Below, piece by piece: positions 41,796 through 51,489 of a DNA stretch of 64,000 nt. The stretch lies in the NCBI RefSeq assembly GCF_029392095.1, contig NZ_CP113930.1, forward strand, positions 1,747,001 to 1,811,000. The letters are read 5' to 3'. The stretch is from Lactobacillus sp. ESL0700 (lineage in GTDB: Bacteria; Bacillota; Bacilli; Lactobacillales; Lactobacillaceae). The notes under the pieces are model-generated. The model saw only the letters and a list, made by a program, of their open reading frames with translations, did not search any database and had not been told where the DNA came from. The first letter of the stretch is position 1, and the number at the start of each line of letters is the position of its first letter. Made by a program: the position numbers and the translations under genes.

Positions 41796-43070
41796 TTATT
41801 TTTGTGGTTTCTTCTCAAAGAATTGACCCTTGTTTACCTGATAAAACTTTTTATAACGGTCATAATAATTATGGAACATGTACTTCATTAACAGCCAACG
41901 TTTAAAATTACGGTCCTTATCATAAAAGACAGTGGTGCCATAGCGACCCTCATGAATTAATTCTTCGGCAGCCTCTTTAGCTTCATTGTCATAAGCATAT
42001 TCCTTAAAAATCTTGACGGGAACACCCAGCCACAGAACATGCTTGGACTTTAACTTATTACCGTAAACCGTCGACTTTTCCTTCAAATCATCATTAACGT
42101 AATCGTCAACATACCACTTAGCCAAGTTATAGCCATTCAAAGTCACATAAAAACTCGACCGGCCCTGACGCAGATTAATTTCAAAGAATTTGTATTGGCC
42201 ATCACGCTCATCATACTTAATGTCAAAGTTAGCCATCCCAGTATAATTGAGTTTTTCCAAGAAAGCTTCAACTTGCTCGTATAACTTTTCATTATATTCC
42301 GGCAAAATCGCCATGTAATTACCAATCGACTGCGGCGTTGGGTCTTCTAACAAAGGATGCCCCATGCACATCATCTTAACGTGGTGATCCTTATCAACAT
42401 AAGCATTTAGCACCCGCATGTTAGAGTCATCGCCGGGAATGAAGTCCTGCAGAATTAGGTCGGCTTCATAGCCATTACCATAGATTTTACCAACAATATC
42501 TGTTAATTCAGCTTCATCATGAATCGTGAAGGCTTTTTTGCGACCTTCAAAGTGAACATCGAGCCAAGAAACAGGATCTTCCGGCTTTAATTCAACTGGA
42601 TAGTCAAACGGTAGTTGCAAATAATCTTCAGCTTGAAAGGCAGCCTTAGTAATAATCTTGGTCTTAGGATATGGCAAACCATATTCTTCAGCAATTTGAT
42701 AGAAGCCTTCCTTAGAAATCAGCTTTTCGAGCAAGTCATAATCAATATACGGAACAACAAATACATCTTGCAATTCATCCTTATGTTTAGCAAGCAGTTC
42801 TGCATAACCGTCGCCACAGGCAATCAAAATCACTGGCTCCTGATGGTCTTGATAAATCTTCATTTGCTCACGCATCACGGTCATAAAAGTGGGATCTTCA
42901 CTAAAGCCCTGGTGTAACTCAACTTCGATTATTTTTGAATAACGCGTTGCTGCAAGCTGACTATCAGCCAGCGCCTTAACCTTAATACCATAAGCTTGAT
43001 TAAACGAGCGTGCCATACCATAGACATTAATATCGCTACCCAATAAAATTGGCGTAAAATCTTGATTCAT
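41796..43070 (-). CDS. ATP-grasp ligase, probable D-aspartate ligase
   Basis: This 424-residue ATP-grasp protein has the start of the ATP domain near ISKEGFYQIAEEYGLPYPKT (about residues 117-136). Further marks are FDYPVELKPEDPVSW, the Mg-binding FFEINLRQGRSSFYV (about 285-299), and a basic C-terminal tail. Length and layout match the D-aspartate ligase/carboxylate-amine ligase group that attaches D-Asp to the Lys of peptidoglycan precursors. It lies 13 bp downstream of an asparagine synthase gene. Amidation of this D-Asp by an AsnH-type enzyme is known in lactic acid bacteria, which makes the pairing meaningful. The exact substrate remains inferred. Confidence 0.75.
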   Translation of the reverse strand: MNQDFTPILLGSDINVYGMARSFNQAYGIKVKALADSQLAATRYSKIIEVELHQGFSEDPTFMTVMREQMKIYQDHQEPVILIACGDGYAELLAKHKDELQDVFVVPYIDYDLLEKLISKEGFYQIAEEYGLPYPKTKIITKAAFQAEDYLQLPFDYPVELKPEDPVSWLDVHFEGRKKAFTIHDEAELTDIVGKIYGNGYEADLILQDFIPGDDSNMRVLNAYVDKDHHVKMMCMGHPLLEDPTPQSIGNYMAILPEYNEKLYEQVEAFLEKLNYTGMANFDIKYDERDGQYKFFEINLRQGRSSFYVTLNGYNLAKWYVDDYVNDDLKEKSTVYGNKLKSKHVLWLGVPVKIFKEYAYDNEAKEAAEELIHEGRYGTTVFYDKDRNFKRWLLMKYMFHNYYDRYKKFYQVNKGQFFEKKPQK

Positions 43071-43083
43071 TATCTTGCTCCTA

Positions 43084-45033
43084 TTAAACTAGCTTGCCTT
43101 GTTCAATCAAGCTAGCTACTTCCGGCTGCACGTGTTGGTACTTGGCAACGGTGCCCTCATAATCAACAAAGAATAATTTGTACCAAACAAGGAAGGTATA
43201 GATTGTCCAAATTTGACGGCGGTGAGAACCATCGCCATTGAAGTTTTCATCAAGTAATTGCAAAATTTTGTCTTGCTCAAAAATATCGCTGACAAAGTCT
43301 TCGCTAAACATTTCTCGTACTTGCTTGTCAAAGCGCGGCTCTTGGAGCCATTCTTTAATTGGCGTTGGGAAGCCTAATTTTGGCCTTTTAGCCCATTCAT
43401 CCGGCAAGACTCTTTCCGAAGCCTTACGCAGAGCATACTTAGTGTCATGCTTATTAACCAAATATTCGGTTGGAATCGCGTTTGCGCGCTCAGCAATCTT
43501 GCGGTCAAGATATGGTACCCGTAATTCCAATGAGTGGGCCATTGAGATCTTGTCTGCCTTTTGCTCAATATCATTCAGCATAAAGTGGTGCAAGTCAATG
43601 TATTGCATTTGACGAACATTATCAAGGTCCTTGACCTTCTTAAAGTCGGACTGGTAAATACTGTTAACTGTCAACTTATTGCGGTATGACGGCTTCAAAA
43701 TACCGTTAGCATCTTCGGAAGTGAAGATTGTCGGGTAATCCATGTCATAAATAACGGATTGACCAACGTAAAATTCACTTGGTTCGGCCAAATTAGTGTA
43801 CAAGTGTACTTTACCTGGGAAGTTTGGCATCTTCTTAATTGTGTGTGCCAACTTAACCTTGGTCTTCTTCGGCAATTTAGTTAATTGTGATGTAAAGACC
43901 TTAATAATGTTGTTGTGCGTGTGCATCCCGTAATTGACATAGCCGGCAAACAACTCATCGGCACCTTCACCTGATAAAGCAACTGTTACGTGTTTGCGCG
44001 CCATTTTACACAAATACCAGAGTGGGATAATTGATGGGTTCGCATCCGGCTCATCCATGTGGTACTGCATCTCGGGGAAGTCATGCATTGCCTCATCCGA
44101 CTTTACTTTATCGGAGAAGAACTTCCACCCCTTAATGTCAGCCAAGGCCTTTGCCTTCGATGCTTCATCATAAGTTGCATCATCAAATGAAATCGAAAAG
44201 ACATCGTCGGGATCCAAGATACTGGTAATGTAACTAGAATCTACACCTTCTGACAAGAAAGCACCAACTGGCACATCAGCGATTCTGTATAAGTCAACCG
44301 TTTCTTTAAGATCATCATCAATCTTTTTAACGGTTTCTTCAAAGCTCAAATTGTTAGCCTTGTATTCGGCATCCCAATATTGATGGGTCTTCATCTTGCC
44401 GTCTTTGTATTCAAACCAGTGACCTGCTGGGAAACGGTGAACTCCCTTGAAGAAAGTTTCTTCGAGATCATTATATTGATTCATCAAATATGGCTTAACT
44501 GCTTCCGTGTTTAACCGGCGTTTAAAGCCTGGGAAAGCAAAGAAACTCTTCAGTTCTGAACCCATGAGCAAATGCCCATTTTCGTCACTATAATAGAGCG
44601 GCTTAATGCCGAAAAAGTCCCGTGCACCATACATTGTCTGGGTATTGTCATCCCAGATAATGAAGGCGAACATTCCGCGCACGCGCTTAAGTAGGCCATC
44701 CATTCCCCACTCTTCAAAACCGTGCAGTAAGACTTCTGTATCAGTTTCAGTGGTGAAGGTGTGTCCAGCATCAATCAGTTCTTTTCTTAATGGTTGGAAA
44801 TTGTAAATTTCCCCGTTAAAAATAATTGCCCGCGTATTATCTTCATTAAAAATTGGCTGACTACCACCGCGTAAATCAATAATTGATAATCTTCTAAAGC
44901 CCAGTGCAACCTTGTCATTGGTATACATGCCGTCAGAATCTGGACCTCTGTGTTTAATCGTTGCCATCATTTTACCAATGGCTTTTTGTTTGTCATTTAT
45001 TTCTGGATCATAAAATGCGACAATTCCGCACAT
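43084..45033 (-). CDS. asnB: Asparagine synthase (glutamine-hydrolysing), AsnB/AsnH type
   Basis: This 649-residue two-domain enzyme starts with the catalytic Cys (MCGIVAFYDP), so the start is certain. Glutaminase domain 1-220: GPDSDG, FNGEIYNFQPLR and ETDTEVLLHGFEEWG are visible. Synthetase domain after 235: SEGVDSSYI replaces the usual PP-loop SGGxDSS, and GEGADELFAGY is present. It could make free asparagine or amidate D-Asp in peptidoglycan, as AsnH of Lactococcus does. The adjacent ATP-grasp ligase favours the second option. Its leader region to 45107 contains the promoter. Confidence 0.85.
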   Translation of the reverse strand: MCGIVAFYDPEINDKQKAIGKMMATIKHRGPDSDGMYTNDKVALGFRRLSIIDLRGGSQPIFNEDNTRAIIFNGEIYNFQPLRKELIDAGHTFTTETDTEVLLHGFEEWGMDGLLKRVRGMFAFIIWDDNTQTMYGARDFFGIKPLYYSDENGHLLMGSELKSFFAFPGFKRRLNTEAVKPYLMNQYNDLEETFFKGVHRFPAGHWFEYKDGKMKTHQYWDAEYKANNLSFEETVKKIDDDLKETVDLYRIADVPVGAFLSEGVDSSYITSILDPDDVFSISFDDATYDEASKAKALADIKGWKFFSDKVKSDEAMHDFPEMQYHMDEPDANPSIIPLWYLCKMARKHVTVALSGEGADELFAGYVNYGMHTHNNIIKVFTSQLTKLPKKTKVKLAHTIKKMPNFPGKVHLYTNLAEPSEFYVGQSVIYDMDYPTIFTSEDANGILKPSYRNKLTVNSIYQSDFKKVKDLDNVRQMQYIDLHHFMLNDIEQKADKISMAHSLELRVPYLDRKIAERANAIPTEYLVNKHDTKYALRKASERVLPDEWAKRPKLGFPTPIKEWLQEPRFDKQVREMFSEDFVSDIFEQDKILQLLDENFNGDGSHRRQIWTIYTFLVWYKLFFVDYEGTVAKYQHVQPEVASLIEQGKLV

Positions 45034-45106
45034 AGTTTATCTTCCCTTAATTAGTTTTCTTAATCTATTAAATTCTTTATTTTAACTGTTTTATTATATG
45101 CTAAAA

Positions 45107-45133
45107 GCCGGACGATTACCAAGATGTCCGGCT
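45107..45133 (-). terminator. Terminator of phosphoesterase gene
   Basis: GCCGGAC and GTCCGGC arms around 13 nt, with a T-rich tail on the reverse strand. Confidence 0.75.
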
Positions 45134-45141
45134 TAATTTTA

Positions 45142-46539
45142 CTAAATATAAAAGATTCTGCGTTTAGATGCCGCACCATAACCAAATACTTGGATAGCAT
45201 GGCGGTACAAGTCAATATTTACAATATAACCAGCAAACTCAGTATGGTGGTCAATCTGGCGATTCCAATTCTTGTTGTACTTGGTCGTCAGCACGTGGTT
45301 AGGCCCCATCAAAGCCGAGCAGTTAAACAAAATATACTGAATGCCGTTGATGCGATATTGGTCTTCACGGTGGCGGTGACCACAAAAGTAGGCAATAATT
45401 CGTGCATTCTTAATATTGGTAAAGTCAAAATCATTTGCCAAGCGAAATTCAGGTGGTATTCCGCGACTAGAATGCATCTGCCCTTTTTCACATTGGTTAA
45501 ACGCAACAAGAAGCTCATGCAGCGAGCGACCATTGTACTTTAAGGCATTAGATCCCTTACGGTTAATCGGGTTGGCATGACTCATCAAAACTATTTTTTT
45601 ATTTGATGATTGCTCTAAAATTTCAATAATTTCTTCAATTTGGTCTTCTCTGACCGCTAGCGTGATTTTAGTATCGTACTTCTTTTGTCCCTGGGCATCG
45701 AGCTCATACGGAACATCCGAGGTATTAACGGAAATAAAGCGCAAGTCGTCAACATCGTAGTAACAAACGCCATGCTGGTACGAAATAAAATGAATGTCCT
45801 GTTGGGCATACATTTTAGGCCACATAATGCTTTCAAATTCATTTTCGGGGAATGATGCCTTTAAATCATGATGCTCATCATACTTATCGTTTTCGTCATG
45901 ATTGCCCTTGATCATAATTGACGGAACTTTCTTAGACATAAAGGAATCACGCAGCTTAATCAGCTCACTCTCGCTTAAAAAGCCTGTGTCTGAACCATCA
46001 ATCCAATCACCTAAATGGACTTTAAGGTCAAGCATACCAGAATCGTCAAGATAAGAAAATTCATTGACGTGGGTTAACCCATTCCAACCATAAAAATCAC
46101 TGCTATTGCGGTCCTTATAGTGAGTATCAGTAATCACACTAACATTAACGGAGTTTTCACCCTGACGCACGTGATCATGAACGCGATTAATAAATTCGTC
46201 AAGATACTGCTCTGTCACATAACGCCGACCAGTCTTACGGTTGGCAAACGCACGGTAGCGACCTAGCTCTTGGTTAAACTCGCGCACATATTCCGGCGCC
46301 AGTTTTTCCGTACTCTCTAAGCTGAGTGCCTGATGTAAAACGCCGTTTTCATCCTTATAAACGGTCAAATTATACGGCTGACCTTCCGGCGTCCCTTGCT
46401 CACCATCAACAAGATATTCGCCAACCGTCATATACTCTTGCATTGGGTCGAGCTCTGTACTCTTATTCTTAAAAGCGGCCCGCTTTTTAATACCAATTAA
46501 ACGATCAAATAATCCTTCTGCATGCCTAAACACATTCAT
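45142..46539 (-). CDS. Metallophosphoesterase
   Basis: This 465-residue cytoplasmic protein has a calcineurin-like phosphoesterase core at about 130-430. The five metal motifs are visible: TDTHYKD, GDWIDGSD, KGNHDEND, MSHANPI and GHRHRED. A basic N-terminal region of about 110 residues is lactobacilli-style and unassigned. The ATG at 46539 is chosen because a terminator of the upstream gene occupies 46556-46586 and GGGG lies at RBS distance. The substrate is unknown. Confidence 0.85.
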   Translation of the reverse strand: MNVFRHAEGLFDRLIGIKKRAAFKNKSTELDPMQEYMTVGEYLVDGEQGTPEGQPYNLTVYKDENGVLHQALSLESTEKLAPEYVREFNQELGRYRAFANRKTGRRYVTEQYLDEFINRVHDHVRQGENSVNVSVITDTHYKDRNSSDFYGWNGLTHVNEFSYLDDSGMLDLKVHLGDWIDGSDTGFLSESELIKLRDSFMSKKVPSIMIKGNHDENDKYDEHHDLKASFPENEFESIMWPKMYAQQDIHFISYQHGVCYYDVDDLRFISVNTSDVPYELDAQGQKKYDTKITLAVREDQIEEIIEILEQSSNKKIVLMSHANPINRKGSNALKYNGRSLHELLVAFNQCEKGQMHSSRGIPPEFRLANDFDFTNIKNARIIAYFCGHRHREDQYRINGIQYILFNCSALMGPNHVLTTKYNKNWNRQIDHHTEFAGYIVNIDLYRHAIQVFGYGAASKRRIFYI

Positions 46540-46555
46540 GATTTTGGCCCCTAAC

Positions 46556-46586
46556 AAAAAAAGCTGAACCAATAATAGTCCAGCTT
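46556..46586 (-). terminator. Terminator of 161-residue protein gene
   Basis: AAGCTGGAC...GTTCAGCTT hairpin followed by T7 on the reverse strand, 6 bp after the stop codon at 46592. It also shows that the phosphoesterase gene cannot start at 46572. Confidence 0.75.
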
Positions 46587-46591
46587 AAAAA

Positions 46592-47077
46592 TTATGCATT
46601 TTCTGCTAAAGCATGTGCTGCCAAGCCAATTGACAAGACTGCATCCTTTGACAATACCCCTTGTAAGTCCTTAAAGGCGATTGCTTGAACCGCACTAATT
46701 ACCTTAAGGCTATATGCAACAACATGATAATCAACTGTACTGTTATAAAAATCATCCTCATAAGGATCTTCATGATTATAAGTCAGATTAATTTCATCTT
46801 TATCCACAAAACCATCCACATGATTAGTTAAAACCCGATCATGTAAGTCTGTTAGCTTCTCTGACAATTTAATCAAGGTCAACTTATGATCACTTTCAGT
46901 CTCGTAATATTGCTCTTGCGTCATATCAAAGTAGTCTTCAACTGGCTTGTTTAAAATGTGCAAGCTATCAACTGCACGGTAAACAGCATCTGCATCAAAC
47001 GCTATTTCCTTATTCAAAATTTTTTCTTGGTTCGCGGCCAAGTCATCGGCCAAAGTCATTGTCTCTAACTTATCCAT
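46592..47077 (-). CDS. Hypothetical acidic protein
   Basis: This 161-residue acidic protein is all helical by pattern, with no signal peptide or membrane helix. A charged centre (EINLTYNHEDPYEDDFYNS) and an Ala-rich C-terminal helix stand out. A good RBS (AGGAGG) precedes the ATG. The family was not recognised. It precedes the phosphoesterase gene but is separated from it by a terminator. Confidence 0.65.
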   Translation of the reverse strand: MDKLETMTLADDLAANQEKILNKEIAFDADAVYRAVDSLHILNKPVEDYFDMTQEQYYETESDHKLTLIKLSEKLTDLHDRVLTNHVDGFVDKDEINLTYNHEDPYEDDFYNSTVDYHVVAYSLKVISAVQAIAFKDLQGVLSKDAVLSIGLAAHALAENA

Positions 47078-47428
47078 GGTATCCTCCTAAAGTTCAACTT
47101 ATATTATACCAAAAATAGTTATTAAACTAGCCCCTTTATCACTTCTCAACGATAAATTCTTTAATTTTATTTCAAACTGGTAAATATTTATTAAGCAGCA
47201 ATTTTGGTTAAAAAATTTATCATGGTAAGAAGCCTGCTTTTGCTTGTTTTGACAAATATAAATTCTAATTTTAGCAATCAACAGTTTATCACATTGCAAT
47301 AATTTTTTAGCAATATTTTTAACTTATTTTGACTTGGCCAAAAGCACCCTCAAAATTTCAATACTTTGGCTTCAGCTGGCAGCTTGCATTGTTCTTATTA
47401 ACAGCCTACGTGTTGTGCATAAATAGCG
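47078..47428. other. AT-rich intergenic region
   Basis: It holds the reverse promoter of the 161-residue protein gene at its left end. Beyond scattered short A/T runs, no gene, repeat or strong terminator was seen between here and galM. Confidence 0.4.
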
Positions 47429-48475
47429 CTATTTTTCATAACTCAAATGATACTTAATTGTGTATGACTTCTCCTCGCCCTTTTTCAATTCGATTACGGA
47501 AAAGTCTTGCGCACTCCCAGCTTTAGACAAAGTTTCTGGCTCAAGTGCAATTCCCTCATATGGTTGGCCCACGCCATTAGTTCTAATCAAGTTCATCTCA
47601 TCTTTAGTAAACGAATTAGCAGTAAACATTACCAATCCGTTTCTATCGGATTCAATACCCACGCTAGTGTTAGTTTCTGGGTCTACTAGCTTGGCAATCA
47701 GATTGTCAGCGTCTGGCTGAACTGCAAAAATGTCATCAAAACCTTTTTCAGCGGTATCGCTCATCCCTGCAATTGCTTTACCTAGACTTGTCGGTTGCTG
47801 AAAATCAAACGGAGTATGTTGAACTGGAATTTGCTTACCTGTTGGAATCTTATTATTGTCTAACTCTTGAATTTGCGCCGCATTTACCTTTAGTACCTGC
47901 TTGGCAATCGTATCATCAGTACCTAAATTGAAGTAAACATGCTGCGTTGGGTTAAAGACAGTGTCGGCTGTGCTCGTGGCAGTATACTTGATGCCAACAA
48001 CATCATCAGATGACAGGGTGTAAACAATCTTAACCTGCAATTCCCCTGGGTAACCATCATCTTTTTGCAAATGACTCATTTCAATTGCATTACCTTCGGC
48101 AGTTGAAATAATTTTCCCCTGCCAAATCTGACTATTAAAGCCAGTTGGTCCACCATGCAAGGTCGTTGTCCCCTCATTTTGCGGTAATTGCGTTGTCTGA
48201 CCATCAAGGACAATCTGCCCATTCATAATTCGCCCAGCTGTGCGACCAATCGCCATGCAAACATAAAATGGGTTAGCAAGATAGTCTTGACTGTGATAAT
48301 AATTTAAAACTATATTGTGGGCGCCGTTTTTACCAGGTACCGTGATTTCATAAATTGTTGAACCAAGAGTTAGCAGTGATACTGTCACTCCATTAGCATT
48401 TGTCAAACTCAACTTTTGAATTTTGTGACCCTGATATTCGTCAAATTCACTAATTGTTCCATGTACGTTTTTCAT
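47429..48475 (-). CDS. galM: Aldose 1-epimerase (galactose mutarotase)
   Basis: This 348-residue enzyme interconverts alpha and beta anomers of galactose and glucose, in the Leloir pathway. Visible are the NYYHSQDYLANPFYVCMAIGRTAGRI segment, TTLHGGPTGFNSQIW (catalytic His near 103), FNPTQHVYFNLGT (second His near 182), and the C-terminal GIALEPETLS with the catalytic Glu. No other galactose genes are adjacent. AGGAGG precedes the ATG. Confidence 0.95.
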   Translation of the reverse strand: MKNVHGTISEFDEYQGHKIQKLSLTNANGVTVSLLTLGSTIYEITVPGKNGAHNIVLNYYHSQDYLANPFYVCMAIGRTAGRIMNGQIVLDGQTTQLPQNEGTTTLHGGPTGFNSQIWQGKIISTAEGNAIEMSHLQKDDGYPGELQVKIVYTLSSDDVVGIKYTATSTADTVFNPTQHVYFNLGTDDTIAKQVLKVNAAQIQELDNNKIPTGKQIPVQHTPFDFQQPTSLGKAIAGMSDTAEKGFDDIFAVQPDADNLIAKLVDPETNTSVGIESDRNGLVMFTANSFTKDEMNLIRTNGVGQPYEGIALEPETLSKAGSAQDFSVIELKKGEEKSYTIKYHLSYEK

Positions 48476-48644
48476 TTTTTATCCTCCTAAAGTTTACTTA
48501 CTGTATTCGCTTACATTAATATATTACTTTTATTACCTAATAGCAAATTAATTATTAGTACCATAAAATCTGCATTATTATTTCCACCATTTTTTGCGTA
48601 CTTAATATTAAGCAAGTAAAATAAAGTTCAAAGGAGCTATTAAT

Positions 48645-49211
48645 ATGGAAGAACATTTACGCTGTCCATGGGGCGACAGTCAAGACAATTTAATGCAGCA
48701 ATATCACGACCATGAGTGGGGTAAACTCAATCTAGACGAGCAATATCTCTATGAAATGCTGGTTTTGGAACTGTTTCAATCTGGACTTAACTGGTCTGTT
48801 GTCTTGCACAAACGGGAAAATTTTCGGCATGCCTTTAAAAATTTTGTTCCTGAAGAAGTTGCCCAAATGACCGACGAGGACATCGCAACTCTGATGCAAG
48901 ATAAGTCTATTATTCGTAACCGCCAGAAAATCACCGCTGCCATTAAAAATGCCAAGGCAATTCTGATTATCGAAGCAAAATATGGCAGCTTTGGCCGCTA
49001 TTTACAGGAGTTTATCAAGACGCCGCTAATCCACCACCCACAAGCAATGACCGATGTACCAACAACTAACGACGTTGCTAAGCAACTGGCCAAACAATTA
49101 AAAAAGGACGGCTTTTCCTTTGTTGGACCTGTTGTAATTTATTCTTACTTACAAGGTATTGGCCTGATTAATGACCATTTAGAAACCTGTCCGTTTAAAT
49201 ATCACGGGTAA
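48645..49211 (+). CDS. tag: DNA-3-methyladenine glycosylase I
   Basis: This 188-residue base-excision repair enzyme removes 3-methyladenine. RCPWG at residues 6-10 provides the first zinc Cys, and YHDHEWGK the His. The LFQSGLNWSVVLHKRENF substrate pocket with catalytic Glu nearby is visible, and NDHLETCPF near the C-terminus gives the last His and Cys ligands. RBS AAAGGAG lies 8 nt before ATG. Confidence 0.95.
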   Translation: MEEHLRCPWGDSQDNLMQQYHDHEWGKLNLDEQYLYEMLVLELFQSGLNWSVVLHKRENFRHAFKNFVPEEVAQMTDEDIATLMQDKSIIRNRQKITAAIKNAKAILIIEAKYGSFGRYLQEFIKTPLIHHPQAMTDVPTTNDVAKQLAKQLKKDGFSFVGPVVIYSYLQGIGLINDHLETCPFKYHG

Positions 49212-49286
49212 AATCGACATTCCAGTTATAGATAAATACCTGTTACCTTAAAATAGTTAATATTACATATTATATGGAGCTAAATT

Positions 49287-49640
49287 ATGTATAGCACTGT
49301 CATATACTTATTGTTAATCATCTCAATATCAACTTGGACATATCACAAACACATATCTGATAATAAATTTAATTACCTCGAAATAATCAGCAATATTTTA
49401 TTAACTATCGCAATTATTATTCAACTTATATTTTTAATATTTTTCAAAAAGTCATTTTTGATAAGCAATAACATTAGCAAGGTTATTTTGGCTATAATTT
49501 TACTAATATCAGCATGCATTTTTAAGGCTGTTAACAGTAAAGGTAAATACCACAAGTTTTTAAAAGAGTTGTCTAGTCAATTCCTTATCCTCGCAATCAT
49601 GCTTTTTATTGATGGCAATGTAGTCCCTTTATTAAATTAG
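49287..49640 (+). CDS. Small multi-spanning membrane protein
   Basis: A 117-residue protein with four hydrophobic segments (VIYLLLIISISTW, IISNILLTIAIIIQLIFLIFF, VILAIILLISACIF, LILAIMLFIDGNVV). It is strongly AT-rich and Ile-rich compared with its neighbours. TGGAG lies 8 nt before the ATG, and a terminator follows the stop by 10 bp. The family was not recognised; it may be horizontally acquired. Confidence 0.6.
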   Translation: MYSTVIYLLLIISISTWTYHKHISDNKFNYLEIISNILLTIAIIIQLIFLIFFKKSFLISNNISKVILAIILLISACIFKAVNSKGKYHKFLKELSSQFLILAIMLFIDGNVVPLLN

Positions 49641-49649
49641 ACCAATTAT

Positions 49650-49679
49650 AAAAAGACGCGGCTTACCCGTGTCTTTTCT
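49650..49679 (+). terminator. Terminator
   Basis: AAAAGACGCGG and CCCGTGTCTTTT arms with one mismatch and a T-rich tail, after the small membrane protein gene. Confidence 0.75.
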
Positions 49680-49715
49680 TGTTTCTAACGATGAATATTT
49701 TTGAAAAAAGTAATC

Positions 49716-50489
49716 TTACTGGGCAATAACAATTTTTCCAGTAATCACATTTAAAGTCCAAACTGGGACACCAGGAAGATTTTGTACTAGACTGTTGTTT
49801 AGTTTCTGCCCTTGATATTTGAGCAGGCCAGTAGTAACGGCCGCATTATAACTGGCGTTAGTGACATTATTGATAAAAATACCGCCATTCATCACGTTAA
49901 GTGAACTGTCACCAGTTAACGTGCTGTCTGTAATCTCGGCACTACCTGCTTTCAGTTGAGCTGTCAAAGCTTGTCGACAATTTTTAATGGCTAAATTACC
50001 CGACCATAAATTAACATTAAAGTTTGCGAGTGTAGCATTAGCTGCTCTGACGATACCCGCTTTTAAGGCCACAGTGGCATTTGGAATAGTTAGATTGTTA
50101 ATGTCAATTGTACCTGCTTGTCCAGTAACGACAAGTTTGGTTAAGTCAGACTTCCCTGGAACAGTAAGGTAAATTTTAGGAGAATAATAAATCTTTTTTG
50201 TTTTAACCTTCTTTTCGGTAATTAACAATTTGTCTTTACTATTTTGAACAGAAATTGGATTCTTTTTCGTATATTTAATCTCAGCTTGAAACTTTTTTCC
50301 TGTTTTTATATGAAGACTAGCTGCTTTTAGTTTGGCATTAACTTGATTAAAGTGATTAACAGCAACTTTTTTAGTGTGCACATTAACATGGCTGCTAGCT
50401 TCAACCGGCGTTGCCTGATTTGAAGCAAGAAGCGGACTAGCTATTCCTAATGCTAAAATAGTCACGCATAATTTAGTGATTTTTTTCAT
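49716..50489 (-). CDS. Exported DUF4097-type protein
   Basis: This 257-residue protein has a signal peptide (CVTILALGIASPLLASN, cleavage near 23-31) and a long right-handed beta-helix-like repeat of short beta strands (VVTGQAGTIDINNLTI, VALKAGIVRAANATL, NVNLWSGNLAIKN, TAQLKAGSAEITDS). This is the DUF4097/putative adhesin pattern. A surface location is inferred. It has its own promoter; the toxin-like array begins 150 bp upstream. Confidence 0.75.
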   Translation of the reverse strand: MKKITKLCVTILALGIASPLLASNQATPVEASSHVNVHTKKVAVNHFNQVNAKLKAASLHIKTGKKFQAEIKYTKKNPISVQNSKDKLLITEKKVKTKKIYYSPKIYLTVPGKSDLTKLVVTGQAGTIDINNLTIPNATVALKAGIVRAANATLANFNVNLWSGNLAIKNCRQALTAQLKAGSAEITDSTLTGDSSLNVMNGGIFINNVTNASYNAAVTTGLLKYQGQKLNNSLVQNLPGVPVWTLNVITGKIVIAQ

Positions 50490-50803
50490 GAATAAACCTC
50501 TTTTACTATTAAAACAAGTTTATCTTAGAACAAATCAAAACAGATGCCAGATAGTATTTTGGTAAAGTTTAGCTAACCTAAATATTAATCTTACTAAGTT
50601 AATAGTAAGAAATAGTGAATTTTTCTTGCTTTATAATTTTCTATTTTCATGTTAAACTATTTATGTAATAAAAAAGGAGCTGTGCTCTAACACAACCCCT
50701 TGACGTAGTTCCACTAAAAGTGGTTTACTACCTGAAAAATTATTTGTTGACAAGCAACCGTCCTTTTCCTAGATAGATCGAGACGGTTTTCGTTTGCCCA
50801 AAA

Positions 50804-50959
50804 TTATTTGAGCAAACTTCTTAGCAGTTCAACTACTAGTGGCAATAGATTTATTATCACTACCGCTACTAGCTGGTACTGCTTCATTTTAGCGAGCTTA
50901 AATGCTAATTCTACTAAACTAATAGCAAGAAGTAACATTAGTACCAAAATGATTTCCAA
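50804..50959 (-). CDS. Small hydrophobic peptide C, putative type I toxin
   Basis: This 51-residue copy is nearest to the DUF4097 gene. The first helix is varied (IILVLMLLLAISLVELAF), then KLAKMKQYQ and the nearly invariant second helix ending LLRSLLK. The TTG start has AAGGAGG upstream inside the leader ORF. GGTAGTAAACC downstream perfectly complements the 5' GGTTTACTACC. Confidence 0.7.
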   Translation of the reverse strand: MEIILVLMLLLAISLVELAFKLAKMKQYQLVAVVIINLLPLVVELLRSLLK

Positions 50960-51019
50960 CTACCTGCCCTCCTTTCTTACAATAGATTGGAGTATGAATC
51001 CACTCATGCTCATAGGCAT
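50960..51019 (-). CDS. Leader peptide of unit C
   Basis: A 19-residue leader MPMSMSGFILQSIVRKEGR whose TAG stop abuts the TTG start of peptide C. GAAAGG precedes its ATG. It differs from the other leaders only near its end. Confidence 0.6.
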   Translation of the reverse strand: MPMSMSGFILQSIVRKEGR

Positions 51020-51273
51020 CAGTCCTTTCACTCACAGGTAGTAAACCGTCTTTTAACTTTTCTACGTCTTGGATATTATAGCAAACTGATTGTTCGGTTG
51101 TCTTTATAATTTTACACTTTCGTGTTAAACTAATTCTGTAATGAAAAAGGAGCTGTGCTGTAACACAACTCCTTGACGTAGATCACTTAAAAGCGATTTA
51201 CTACCAGAAATTTAAAATTTTTCAAAACCGTCAAGTTCCAGTAGAAAATCTGACGGTATTTGTTTGCTCAAAA

Positions 51274-51429
51274 TTAATTGAGCAAACTTCTTAGCAGTTC
51301 AACTACTAGTGGCAGTAGATTTATTATCACTACCGCTACTAGTTGGTACTGCTTCATTTTAGCGAGCTTAAATGCTAATTCTACTAAACTAATAGCAAAA
51401 ATTAGTACCAGAGCCAAAATGATTTCCAA
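51274..51429 (-). CDS. Small hydrophobic peptide D, putative type I toxin
   Basis: A 51-residue copy with the first helix as in copies A and B except Gly to Glu (SLVELAF), then KLAKMKQYQ and LVAVVIINLLP. It is intact, with a TTG start and the same overlapping leader. Its 3' element reads GGTAGTAAATC, leaving 9 nt of perfect complement to the 5' end. Confidence 0.7.
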   Translation of the reverse strand: MEIILALVLIFAISLVELAFKLAKMKQYQLVAVVIINLLPLVVELLRSLLN

Positions 51430-51489
51430 CTACCTGCCCTCCTTTCTTTTAATCGATTGGAGTATGAATCCACTCATGCTCATAGGCAT
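51430..51489 (-). CDS. Leader peptide of unit D
   Basis: A 19-residue leader ending SIKRKEGR, stop codon abutting the TTG of peptide D, GAAAGG ribosome site. Confidence 0.6.
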   Translation of the reverse strand: MPMSMSGFILQSIKRKEGR

